Notes under the pieces: model-generated
Seen by the model: only the letters and a program-made list of their open reading frames with translations
Databases searched by the model: none
Told to the model about the DNA's origin: nothing
In this document: one piece after another, positions 23,962 through 30,385 of the stretch
How the letters are laid out: each line of letters begins with the position of its first letter
Numbering within the stretch: the stretch's first letter is position 1
Origin: a bacterium
Lineage (GTDB): Bacteria; Krumholzibacteriota; Krumholzibacteriia; LZORAL124-64-63
NCBI GenBank assembly: GCA_018829565.1
Contig: JAHJTW010000204.1
Coordinates: 1 to 35,168 of the forward strand
Reading direction: 5' to 3'
DNA length: 35,168 nt
Position numbers and translations under genes: made by a program

Positions 23962-24981
23962 TCATCGCGGCAGCGGCGGAGGCGCCAGCAACCCCTCCGC
24001 CCATTCCTCGGGCCAGACCTGGAATCCGCCGGCGGCTCCGAGCAGCGCCCCGAGGACCACGCCGCGGTAGCAATTGTCCCCTCCCGCCATGGTGTTGGCG
24101 ATCAGCCCGGCCCGGGGATCCTCGTGGTATTTCCAGGCGAGATAGACGGCGGCCGGGACCGCATGCCCCACGTAGCACGCCGGTGACAGACGGCGACCGA
24201 TGACCTCCAGATCATCCCGATCCTCCCGGACGAGCAGGTCCTTGCCGGGAAGGAACAGTCCATCCCTGGCCCGCGCCGCCGACACGGACTCCCGCAACGA
24301 TCGGCCCTCGAGGACGGGCAACAGGATTCCGGCCACCGCTTCCAGGGCGGCGGCCATCATGGGTCCGGCATGCGTCAACTGCAGGTGTTCCCGGGCCAGG
24401 CTCAGGGCCCTCGCCGCATCCTTCGAATGCCAGATCAGGACCCCCAGCGCCCCGGCCAGGCCCCCCACGTGTTTCTCGACGGGAGCGCAGCGATCCAGCG
24501 GCAACCCCCGGGCCCGGCGCTGGAAGAACCCCCGGACCCATTCCTCGACGTAGGTGTCCCGATGGCTGCCCGGGGTGCGCAGGTATTCCACCATGTCCTC
24601 CAGATAGCGGTCCGGATCATAGGCCTCACCGGCGGCCAGCCTGGTCAACAGGCGGTGCAGCAGCTTCAGGTTGAGGGTGTTTTCCCCGGCCTCGAGGAAC
24701 TGGTGGTAGTGCACGCCCCGCCGACCCCAGTACCGTGCCTGGTCGTGCAGGATGTCCGCATCCGGACCCGGAACCCGGTATTCCGAGCGATGGAGGATGC
24801 TGTCGGGATGGGGGTTGTGCGGCTCCAGGAATCGGTCCACCAGCCCGTAATCCCTGCTCAACGCGGCCCGGTCGTAATACCAGTGCACCGGCATGGCCAG
24901 GGCGTCGGCGATGAACATGCCCAGCAGGGCCCCGGCAGGCCGGTTCACGGCATGGCTTCGCGTCCCGTCATTCATCCGCAT
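23962..24981 (-). CDS. ADP-ribosylglycohydrolase family protein with divergent metal-site motifs
   Basis: The 339-residue all-alpha protein starts at the ATG at 24981, with AGGAG 11 bases upstream; the ATG at 24975 is an alternative. It opens PAGALLGMFIADALAMPVHW (15-34), the DraG/ADP_ribosyl_GH pattern, and ends with NTMAGGDNCYRGVVLGALLG (296-315), where the family's usual GGD-x-D-T is GGDNCY. The usual first-metal [ST]-D-D-T motif appears as AGENTLNL (98-105). The second acidic residues of both metal sites are therefore replaced. Classical members use two Mg2+ ions to remove ADP-ribose from proteins or small molecules. With these changes the catalytic chemistry could differ, or this may be a subfamily with its own ligands. 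It is convergent with lpdA and cytoplasmic (no signal peptide). Confidence 0.82.
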   Translation of the reverse strand: MRMNDGTRSHAVNRPAGALLGMFIADALAMPVHWYYDRAALSRDYGLVDRFLEPHNPHPDSILHRSEYRVPGPDADILHDQARYWGRRGVHYHQFLEAGENTLNLKLLHRLLTRLAAGEAYDPDRYLEDMVEYLRTPGSHRDTYVEEWVRGFFQRRARGLPLDRCAPVEKHVGGLAGALGVLIWHSKDAARALSLAREHLQLTHAGPMMAAALEAVAGILLPVLEGRSLRESVSAARARDGLFLPGKDLLVREDRDDLEVIGRRLSPACYVGHAVPAAVYLAWKYHEDPRAGLIANTMAGGDNCYRGVVLGALLGAAGGFQVWPEEWAEGLLAPPPLPR

Positions 24982-25003
24982 GATCTTGCCTGCTCCTTTT
25001 GGA

Positions 25004-25033
25004 AGAGCCCGGGACCGTGAGGCCCCGGGCTCT
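25004..25033 (-). terminator. Hairpin after the DUF4397 lipoprotein gene
   Basis: Arms AGAGCCCGGG (25004-25013) and CCCGGGCTCT (25024-25033) are perfectly complementary around a ten-base loop. The hairpin sits between the DUF4397 stop (25076) and the ribosome-binding site of the downstream ADP-ribosylglycohydrolase. No T-run follows on the minus strand, so partial read-through is possible. Confidence 0.5.
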
Positions 25034-25075
25034 GGTGACGGTTTCGGCGCTCCCCTTGTCCGACAACGGTTGTGC

Positions 25076-26509
25076 CTAGTTGGGGAGAACCTCCACCGCC
25101 TGCCAGGGGAACAGGGTGGCGTCCACGAGGATCAACCGGAATCCTTCGCCCGGCTCGGACAGCGACCCTGCCGCCACCGCGAAGGCCTTCAGGCCGGAGA
25201 CCAGGTTCAGGTCGAAGGAAGCGACCACGGGGTCGATGGTCCCGGCTCCGGTCACGCCGATGGTGAGGCTGCCGGGGTCCAGGGCCGTGCCGATGGGCGA
25301 GGACGATTCACCGAAGTCCAGGCCGCTGAACGGGTCGACCGGAGTGAAGGTCATCCCGTCATAGACCCCGACATCCACCGCGGGAGCGTCCGGGCTTGCG
25401 TGCACGACCCTGACCAGGGGATTCATGGTGTCGGCGAAGTACTCCTGGAGGGGCAGGATGGTGAATTCCTTCAGGGGATTGCTGCCGTACCCCGAAGCCA
25501 CCACCAGGTAGCGTTCGCCGGCCATCAGGTCGGGGGTTACCACCGTGCTCACCAGGGCGCCGCCCATGGAAAGGGAGACGTCCAGGGAGTAGATCGCGGG
25601 GGGCACCTGAACCGCCGGGGAGAGTTCGCCGAAGGACAATTCGCCCACCAGCTCGGCGTCGGTGCCCCCTACGTTGACGTCCACCGCCTGCGCATCCGGC
25701 GAGGCGTGCAGGACGAACAACACGGGATCCTGCTTGATCAGGCCGATGGTGCCGCCGGGGCCCACGGCCAGCAAGCCGAACCCGGACTCGTCACGCGGCA
25801 GCTCGCCGAGCAGACCGGTGGCGACGAGGAAGATCTCACCTTCCGGCAGTGCCGGGGTGGTCAGGCTGGTCACCTTGGCCAGAGGCGACGCCGACCAGAT
25901 CCCGACCGCCAGAGAGGTGCCCGCCGGCAGGGCCACGCCCTCGACTCCGGTGTCGGCAAAGCGGCCCAGGGAAGCGATTTCCGGTGTTCCGTCGTTGCCC
26001 ACGTCGACGGCCACGGCGGGGGCGTCGGCCGATCCGTGCACGATGCGCACGGCGGCGTTGCCCGCACCGGGGTCCGTGAAGGACTCGGGGAACAGCAGGA
26101 TCCGGAAAGCCTCGTCGGGGTCGTTGCTCGACAGCAAGCCCGCGGCCACGGCGGTGATCTTCGCATCGGCCGGCACCTCGATCTCTCCCGTCTCGAAGGC
26201 CGGTTCACTGGCTGCGGAGGCGCCCGCAGCCCTCAGCTGGATGTTGTAGGTTCCCGGATCGAGCTCGAGGTACTGGCTCGTCGCGGTGTAGGGGACGTTG
26301 GCCAGCAGGGGCGCGGCGACCCCCTCGGCGTAGACGTCAACCGGGCCGGCGTCGGGCGAAGCATGGACCACCCGCAGTAGCGCTCCGTCACCGAGCGCCG
26401 GACCGGTCAAGTTGGAAGTGTTCTCGTCGTCGTCGGAGCAGCCGGCCGCCATCAGGGCGAAGGCCAGCAGGACGGAAAGTCCCAGCAGCTTGAGGATGTT
26501 GTTGTTCAC
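25076..26509 (-). CDS. DUF4397-repeat lipoprotein
   Basis: The 477-residue lipoprotein starts at a GTG (26509) behind GGGAGAGAACC. A lipobox LMAAGC puts the lipidated cysteine at residue 24, and +2 Ser predicts outer-membrane delivery. The mature protein holds four DUF4397-type units, each opening with a variant of [LV]-x-V-[VL]-H-[AG]-S-x-D-A-x-x-V-x-V: RVVHASPDAGPVDVY (about 46-60), RIVHGSADAPAVAVDV, FVLHASPDAQAVDVNV and RVVHASPDAPAVDVGV. DUF4397 domains are beta-sandwiches of unknown function on surface proteins. The gene follows the fasciclin gene on the same strand, 93 bases downstream, with a hairpin between them, and the two share a 12-base leader (AGGGAGAGAACC). Joint control from the fasciclin promoter is likely but unproven. 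An adhesion or matrix role is guesswork. Confidence 0.9.
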   Translation of the reverse strand: MNNNILKLLGLSVLLAFALMAAGCSDDDENTSNLTGPALGDGALLRVVHASPDAGPVDVYAEGVAAPLLANVPYTATSQYLELDPGTYNIQLRAAGASAASEPAFETGEIEVPADAKITAVAAGLLSSNDPDEAFRILLFPESFTDPGAGNAAVRIVHGSADAPAVAVDVGNDGTPEIASLGRFADTGVEGVALPAGTSLAVGIWSASPLAKVTSLTTPALPEGEIFLVATGLLGELPRDESGFGLLAVGPGGTIGLIKQDPVLFVLHASPDAQAVDVNVGGTDAELVGELSFGELSPAVQVPPAIYSLDVSLSMGGALVSTVVTPDLMAGERYLVVASGYGSNPLKEFTILPLQEYFADTMNPLVRVVHASPDAPAVDVGVYDGMTFTPVDPFSGLDFGESSSPIGTALDPGSLTIGVTGAGTIDPVVASFDLNLVSGLKAFAVAAGSLSEPGEGFRLILVDATLFPWQAVEVLPN

Positions 26510-26527
26510 GGTTCTCTCCCTTTTTCC

Positions 26528-26551
26528 GCCCGGCGCCCGTGGACGCCGGGC
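26528..26551 (-). terminator. Hairpin between fasciclin and DUF4397 genes
   Basis: GCCCGGCG (26528-26535) pairs perfectly with CGCCGGGC (26544-26551) around an eight-base loop, 19 bases before the DUF4397 start. It could attenuate read-through from the fasciclin gene or stabilise an mRNA end. No T-run follows. Confidence 0.4.
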
Positions 26552-26602
26552 CGTTTATCAAAACCGGGACTTCCCGGATGTGTCCTCAGTCGGATCCGAT
26601 GC

Positions 26603-27142
26603 CTACAGGTTCTCGGGAATCAGCACGGTGTCGATCACGTGGATCACGCCGTTGGCGGCCCGGACATCGGCCTTGATCACGTTGGAGCCGTTGATCTTCA
26701 CGCCGTCCCTGGCGTCGATGGCCACGCGGGCCCCGTTGAGGGTCTCGGCGCCCTCCAGCTTCACCACGTCCGCGGCCATCACGCTGCCGCTGACCACGTG
26801 GTACAGCAGGACCTTCTTCAGGGCCTCGGGATTGGCCAGCAGGCTCTCGACCGTGCCCTCGGGCAGCTTGGCGAAGGCCTCGTCGGTGGGCGCGAACACA
26901 GTGAAGGGGCCATCGCCGGCCAGGGCCTCCTCCAGCCCGGCGGCCTTGACCGCTGCGACCAGGGTGGTGAACCCGGCCTCTTCGGCCAGGGGCAGGATGG
27001 CCTTGGCGCCGGCCGCCGGCGCTTCCACGGAAGCCTGGGTGGCCTTGGCGTCCCCGCTGCCGCAGTTGCCGGCCAGGGCCAGGGCGGGGATCATGGTCAG
27101 GACGAGCACGGTGGCCGGAAGCAGGTTTTCTCTGGTCTTCAT
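26603..27142 (-). CDS. Secreted fasciclin-domain protein
   Basis: The 179-residue protein starts at the ATG at 27142 behind GGGAGAGAACC; the frame is open upstream to 27199 without a ribosome site. Residues 1-24 are a signal peptide ([17 protein letters not shown]). Cys27 follows but the context LAGNC is not a lipobox. A single fasciclin (FAS1/beta-Ig-h3) domain fills residues about 52-179: [19 protein letters not shown], the H1 box [23 protein letters not shown], and the closing H2-like [13 protein letters not shown]. Single-domain FAS1 proteins are secreted and linked to adhesion or ligand binding. It is preceded by the strongest consensus promoter in the window, whose -35 lies within the putative binding sites of the neighbouring CarH-like regulator, so light- or B12-dependent control is inferred. 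Confidence 0.94.
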   Translation of the reverse strand: MKTRENLLPATVLVLTMIPALALAGNCGSGDAKATQASVEAPAAGAKAILPLAEEAGFTTLVAAVKAAGLEEALAGDGPFTVFAPTDEAFAKLPEGTVESLLANPEALKKVLLYHVVSGSVMAADVVKLEGAETLNGARVAIDARDGVKINGSNVIKADVRAANGVIHVIDTVLIPENL

Positions 27143-27238
27143 GGTTCTCTCCCTCGTTATCGATGTCCAGGCCCCCAGGGGCCGTTTCGGCGGATTCATC
27201 TATGGTCAAACCGGCTTTCGTTTCGGTCCGGTCTGAGC

Positions 27239-27267
27239 ATGATAATCAAACGTACATCTTTTGTCAA
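27239..27267 (-). promoter_or_regulatory. Near-consensus promoter of the fasciclin gene
   Basis: On the minus strand TTGACA (27262-27267) is followed after exactly 17 bases by TATCAT (27239-27244). The predicted start lies about 90 bases before the fasciclin ATG. A promoter this strong usually needs a repressor, and the ACAT repeat array overlaps its -35 box. Confidence 0.75.
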
Positions 27268-27299
27268 CATTTTTCCTATACATTTTTTATACATTTTTT
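27251..27299 (-). repeat. Array of ACATTTTT-type repeats, putative CarH-like operator
   Basis: On the plus strand four units with an ACAT core start at 27254, 27267, 27280 and 27291 (spacings 13, 13 and 11). The last two are perfect 11-base tandem copies, TATACATTTTT (27277-27287 and 27288-27298). On the transcribed minus strand they read AAAAATGTATA. The second unit contains the -35 TTGACA. CarH/LitR operators are known as short direct repeats around a TnnACA or TATACA core overlapping a -35 element (from memory), so this is the likely site for the regulator at 27345-28292. Confidence 0.6.
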
Positions 27300-27344
27300 C
27301 CTGGCAGCCAAAACCGCTGGACACGGTCCAGGGGAGAAGAGGGC

Positions 27345-28292
27345 CTAGTGGGATAGAATGTGGTTCAGGGCGAGATCGAAGTCCCCGGGCCCGTCCACCC
27401 GGATGGCCCCGGCCTTGTCGAGGATCTCCTGGTAGCTCCCGGCCGCCCGTCCCCCCACGATGACGGGGAAGTCCGGGTCCAGCAGGCGCCGCAGCAGGAG
27501 GATCTGCTCGCCGATTCCCGCATCGCCCGGGGGATAGACGATGCTGAGGAACAGGGCCCGCGCGGTCCGGAGCCGGATCCCGCCCGCGATCTCCTCGGCC
27601 GGCAGGTTGGGCCCCATGTACAGCACGTCCCAGCCCACCTCCAGGGCGTGGGAGGTGGCCAGCAGCGCGCCCATTTCGTGGAGGTCCCCGCTGGGAGTGG
27701 CGACGGCCAGCAACGGGCTTCCGTCGGCCACGGTCTGGCGGGCGTTGAGGGAGGACAGGAAGGTCTTCACGATGGCCGTGGCCATGTGCTCCTGGGCCAC
27801 CCGGAGGGTCCCCTCCCGCCAGCGCTCACCGATCTGGATCATCAGGGGCTGGATCAGCCCCCTTCGCAGGACGGGAATGGCCAGGTCGACCGACGCCCGC
27901 TCCAGGACCGATTCCAGGCGGTGTTGGTCCATGGCCTGGACGGCGTCCAGGGCCTCGGATAGGTAGGTCCGGGGATCGGCGGTCCCGGTCCGGCCGGAGG
28001 GAGCGGGGGCCGGCGCGGGGGCGGCCTCCGCCGCCAGCGTCCTCAACTCGGCCGGAGGACGTCCCACCACATCGCCGATCCGGTAACCGTTGTCCGTCAG
28101 GATCCGCAGCAAGGTCAGGCGCTCGACGTCCTCGTCGGTGTAAAGCCGCCGGCCGGTATCGGTGCGGCTCGGCTCAACCACCTGGTATCGCCGTTCCCAG
28201 GCCCGGAGCAGGAGCTGGGTCAATCCCGTCCTTCGGGAAACGACCGCGATGCTGTGTCGCGGAGTGGTTCTGCTGGCGTCCGGCTGCGGCAT
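27345..28292 (-). CDS. MerR-type transcription factor with cobalamin-binding photosensor domain (CarH/LitR-like)
   Basis: The 315-residue protein is best started at the ATG at 28292 (GAAGGGG six bases upstream); an ATG at 28352 would add 20 residues without a ribosome site. Residues 13-75 are a MerR winged helix (IAVVSRRTGL, LRAWERRYQVVEPSRT, GRRLYTDEDVERL). After an Ala/Pro linker, a four-helix cap domain carries the W-x9-EH signature (Trp158, Glu168, His169) typical of adenosylcobalamin photoreceptors of the CarH class. The Rossmann B12 domain has the cobalt-ligand motif DLHEMG (His205) and YMGPNLPAEEI. Known CarH proteins repress DNA in the dark as AdoCbl-bound tetramers and release it on light. 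The neighbours SRPBCC and DUF523-DUF1722 are usual LitR-cluster companions. Likely targets are its own divergent promoter region and the fasciclin promoter. Confidence 0.88.
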   Translation of the reverse strand: MPQPDASRTTPRHSIAVVSRRTGLTQLLLRAWERRYQVVEPSRTDTGRRLYTDEDVERLTLLRILTDNGYRIGDVVGRPPAELRTLAAEAAPAPAPAPSGRTGTADPRTYLSEALDAVQAMDQHRLESVLERASVDLAIPVLRRGLIQPLMIQIGERWREGTLRVAQEHMATAIVKTFLSSLNARQTVADGSPLLAVATPSGDLHEMGALLATSHALEVGWDVLYMGPNLPAEEIAGGIRLRTARALFLSIVYPPGDAGIGEQILLLRRLLDPDFPVIVGGRAAGSYQEILDKAGAIRVDGPGDFDLALNHILSH

Positions 28293-28323
28293 GGTTACCC
28301 CTTCGGGATGGCAGGTTTCTGGC

Positions 28324-28359
28324 TGGACACAACCTAGAATCGTGTATAACATTTGTCCA
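28324..28359. promoter_or_regulatory. Overlapping divergent promoters between regulator and SRPBCC genes
   Basis: For the regulator (minus), TGGACA (28354-28359), 17 bases, TAGGTT (28331-28336). For the SRPBCC gene (plus), TGGACA (28324-28329), 15 bases, TATAAC (28345-28350). The two would occupy the same DNA, so polymerase binding would be mutually exclusive. A GTATAACATTTG resembles one unit of the operator array at 27251-27299. The short plus-strand spacer makes that half uncertain. Confidence 0.35.
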
Positions 28360-28409
28360 GGAAAAATTCAGACATTGTCACATCTTGCCCGGACGAAGGG
28401 ATCCTGAAA

Positions 28410-28886
28410 GTGGAAATCCGGAATCTGGTCGTGGAACAGCTCGTCCCCCGCCCCCGCGACGAGGTCTTCGCTTTCTTCGACCGCCCCGAGAACCTCGTCC
28501 GCATCACTCCCCGGTGGCTGGATTTCCGGATCCTGACGCCCCAGCCCCTCACCATGAAGGAAGGGGCCGTCATCGACTACCTGATCCGGCTGGGTCCCCT
28601 GCCGACCCGCTGGCGATCGATCATCTCGGTCTACGATCCGCCCCATCGATTCGTGGACGAACAGCTCATGGGGCCTTACAGTTTCTGGCACCACTCTCAC
28701 GAGTTCGCCCAGACTTCCGGGGGCACCCTGATCCGCGACCACGTGAGGTATCTCCTGCCCTTCGGCATCCTGGGGGACGTCGCCCACGCCCTGATCGTCA
28801 AGCGGCAACTCGAGGGGATCTTCGCCCACCGCCGGCAGGTGATCGACAGGATGTTCGGCCCGACCATCGAGGAGGAGCGGCCATGA
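28410..28886 (+). CDS. SRPBCC (START/Bet v 1-like) ligand-binding protein
   Basis: I start this 158-residue protein at the GTG at 28410, with AAGGG nine bases before; a TTG at 28353 is in frame but overlaps the promoter region. The protein opens with beta strand IRNLVVEQLVPRPRDEVFAF, followed by FDRPENLVRITP, the helix-grip start seen in polyketide cyclase/SRPBCC proteins, then LTMKEGAVIDYLIRL, RWRSIISVYDPPHRFVDEQL and GGTLIRDHVRYLLPFG, and a long C-terminal helix (about 125-150). The fold binds hydrophobic ligands; the ligand is not known. Such genes often sit beside LitR-type regulators and photolyases. It overlaps the next gene by four bases (ATGA), so the two are translationally coupled. 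Confidence 0.85.
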   Translation: MEIRNLVVEQLVPRPRDEVFAFFDRPENLVRITPRWLDFRILTPQPLTMKEGAVIDYLIRLGPLPTRWRSIISVYDPPHRFVDEQLMGPYSFWHHSHEFAQTSGGTLIRDHVRYLLPFGILGDVAHALIVKRQLEGIFAHRRQVIDRMFGPTIEEERP

Positions 28887-29836
28887 CGACGAGTGAGATC
28901 CGGATCGGCGTCAGCAGCTGCCTGCTCGGGCAGGAAGTCCGGTACGACGGCGGGCACAAGCACTACAGGTACGCCACCGACGTGCTGGCCGAGTACTTCA
29001 CCCTGGTGCCCGTGTGCCCCGAGGTCGAGGTGGGGATGGCCATCCCCCGCGAGACCGTCCGCCTGCAGGGCGACCCCGCGGCGCCGCGCATGGTGGCCCC
29101 CAGATCGGGCGAGGACTGGACCGACCGCATGAACGCCTGGTCCCGCAAGCGCACCCGGGAACTCGCCGCCGAGGATCTGTGCGGCTACCTCTTCAAGAAG
29201 AATTCGCCCTCCTGCGGGGTGTTCCGCCTGAAGGTCTACCAGGACAAGGGGATGCCCGACCACGGGGGCCGCGGCCTGTTCGCCGCCGCCTTCATCGCCG
29301 CCAATCCCCTGCTTCCGGTCGAGGAGGAGGGCCGCCTGAGCGACCCCCACCTGCGCGAGAACTTCATCGAAAGGGTGTTCGCCTACCATCGCCTGAAGGC
29401 CCTGTTCACGGGCCGCTGGAAGCGGGGCGACGTCGTGGCCTTCCACAGCAGGGAGAAGTACCTGCTCATGGCCCACAGCCCGCGGCACTACAAGGAACTG
29501 GGGCAACTGGTGGCCGCGGTGGCGGACCACGGGCCGGCCGCCTTCCGCGACCGGTACATGGAGCTGTTCATGCAGGGCCTGGAAGTCAAGGCCACCACCC
29601 GCAGGCACGTCAACGCGCTGCTGCACGTGGCGGGACATCTGCGGGGGACCATCTCGGACCCCGAGCAGAAGCGGGTGATCGCGGTCATCGAGGAATACGG
29701 CAAGGGCCTGGTGCCGCTGGTGGTCCCCATGACCCTGCTGAAGCATTACATCGAACTGCACGACCTGCCTTACGTGGGGGCCCAATCCTATCTCGCCCCT
29801 CACCCCAAGGAGCTCATGCTGCGCAACCACGTGTAG
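28883..29836 (+). CDS. DUF523-DUF1722 fusion protein (YbgA-like C-terminus)
   Basis: The 317-residue protein begins in the ATGA overlap with the SRPBCC gene, behind GGAGGAG. Residues about 6-150 are DUF523: IGVSSCLLGQEVRYDGGHK, VPVCPEVEVGM, GYLFKKNSPSCGVFRLKVY, with conserved cysteines at about 12, 49, 103 and 114 that may bind a metal or an iron-sulfur cluster. Residues about 190-310 are DUF1722: FHSREKYLLMAHSPRHYKEL, VNALLHVAGHLRG, TLLKHYIELHDLPYVGAQSY. This fusion is common next to photolyases and light-responsive MerR regulators and is thought to belong to light/UV stress responses. The reaction is unknown. No photolyase gene follows here. The ribosome site, length and domain order are normal. 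Confidence 0.92.
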   Translation: MTTSEIRIGVSSCLLGQEVRYDGGHKHYRYATDVLAEYFTLVPVCPEVEVGMAIPRETVRLQGDPAAPRMVAPRSGEDWTDRMNAWSRKRTRELAAEDLCGYLFKKNSPSCGVFRLKVYQDKGMPDHGGRGLFAAAFIAANPLLPVEEEGRLSDPHLRENFIERVFAYHRLKALFTGRWKRGDVVAFHSREKYLLMAHSPRHYKELGQLVAAVADHGPAAFRDRYMELFMQGLEVKATTRRHVNALLHVAGHLRGTISDPEQKRVIAVIEEYGKGLVPLVVPMTLLKHYIELHDLPYVGAQSYLAPHPKELMLRNHV

Positions 29837-29840
29837 CGGC

Positions 29841-29869
29841 TTGCCGGAAGCCCGCCGGTGGTCTAGTCT
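29841..29869 (+). promoter_or_regulatory. Candidate promoter of the short membrane-protein gene
   Basis: TTGCCG (29841-29846), a 17-base spacer and TAGTCT (29864-29869) lie 60 bases before the ATG at 29929, immediately after the DUF523-DUF1722 stop. It follows the TTG...TAGNNT pattern of other candidates here. Confidence 0.4.
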
Positions 29870-29928
29870 GCCCGCGTGAGGGGCGGGGCGGTTCCCGGGC
29901 GCAGTCCACCTTCTTGCGAGGTTCCGTC

Positions 29929-30255
29929 ATGGATTTCCTGTTCGACCTCTGGCTGCCGATCGTCGTTTCGGCCGTCCTGGTCTTCATCACCAGTTCGATC
30001 TTCCACATGGCCCTGCCCATCCACAAGAGCGACTACCGGAAGGTGGGGGACGAGGCGGCGTTCCTGGCCGCGATGCGCGCCGCCGGCGTGGGCCCCGGCC
30101 ACTACATGTTCCCCATGTGCTCGTCCATGAAGGACATGAACTCTCCGGAGATGGCCGAGAAGTACCGTCAGGGGCCGGTGGGGTTCATGACCATCCTGCC
30201 CAGCGCCCCGGTGGCCCTGGGCAAGAGCCCTGGCCACGTCTCGGTATGGCACTGA
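29929..30255 (+). pseudogene. Short membrane protein, probably C-terminally truncated
   Basis: A 108-residue frame starts at the ATG at 29929 behind GAGG. It has one N-terminal membrane helix (LPIVVSAVLVFITSSIFHMAL), then SDYRKVGDEAAFLAAMRAAG, PGHYMFPMCSSMKDMNSPEM and GPVGFMTILPSAPVALGKS. I recall this arrangement from a widespread family of small hypothetical proteins of about 150-160 residues in which the GP-x-GK block is followed by two or three further helices. Here translation ends after eleven unlike residues (PGHVSVWH). No helix-coding continuation is visible in the other frames of 30230-30385, so the end seems lost by deletion or rearrangement rather than by a single frameshift. It may be a dead gene or a shortened functional one. 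Function unknown. Confidence 0.6.
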
Positions 30256-30385
30256 TACCGTCTGGGTGGGGATGGATGCTCATCAAGACTCCATCACCGC
30301 CGCCATCCTTTTCGGAGATGACACCAGGCCCCAGGTCGAACGCTTGCCCGGCGACCGGTAGAAGAAACCTGAAGAGAGACGCGGA

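Noticed and set aside
28293-28352. A start for the B12 regulator at 28352.
   Set aside because: The ATG lies within the putative promoter, lacks a ribosome site, and the extra residues are not MerR-like; the ATG at 28292 has GAAGGGG upstream.
30230-30385. A simple frameshift restoring the rest of the short membrane protein.
   Set aside because: Neither other forward frame in this stretch encodes a hydrophobic helix or a plausible continuation, so loss of the 3' part is more likely.
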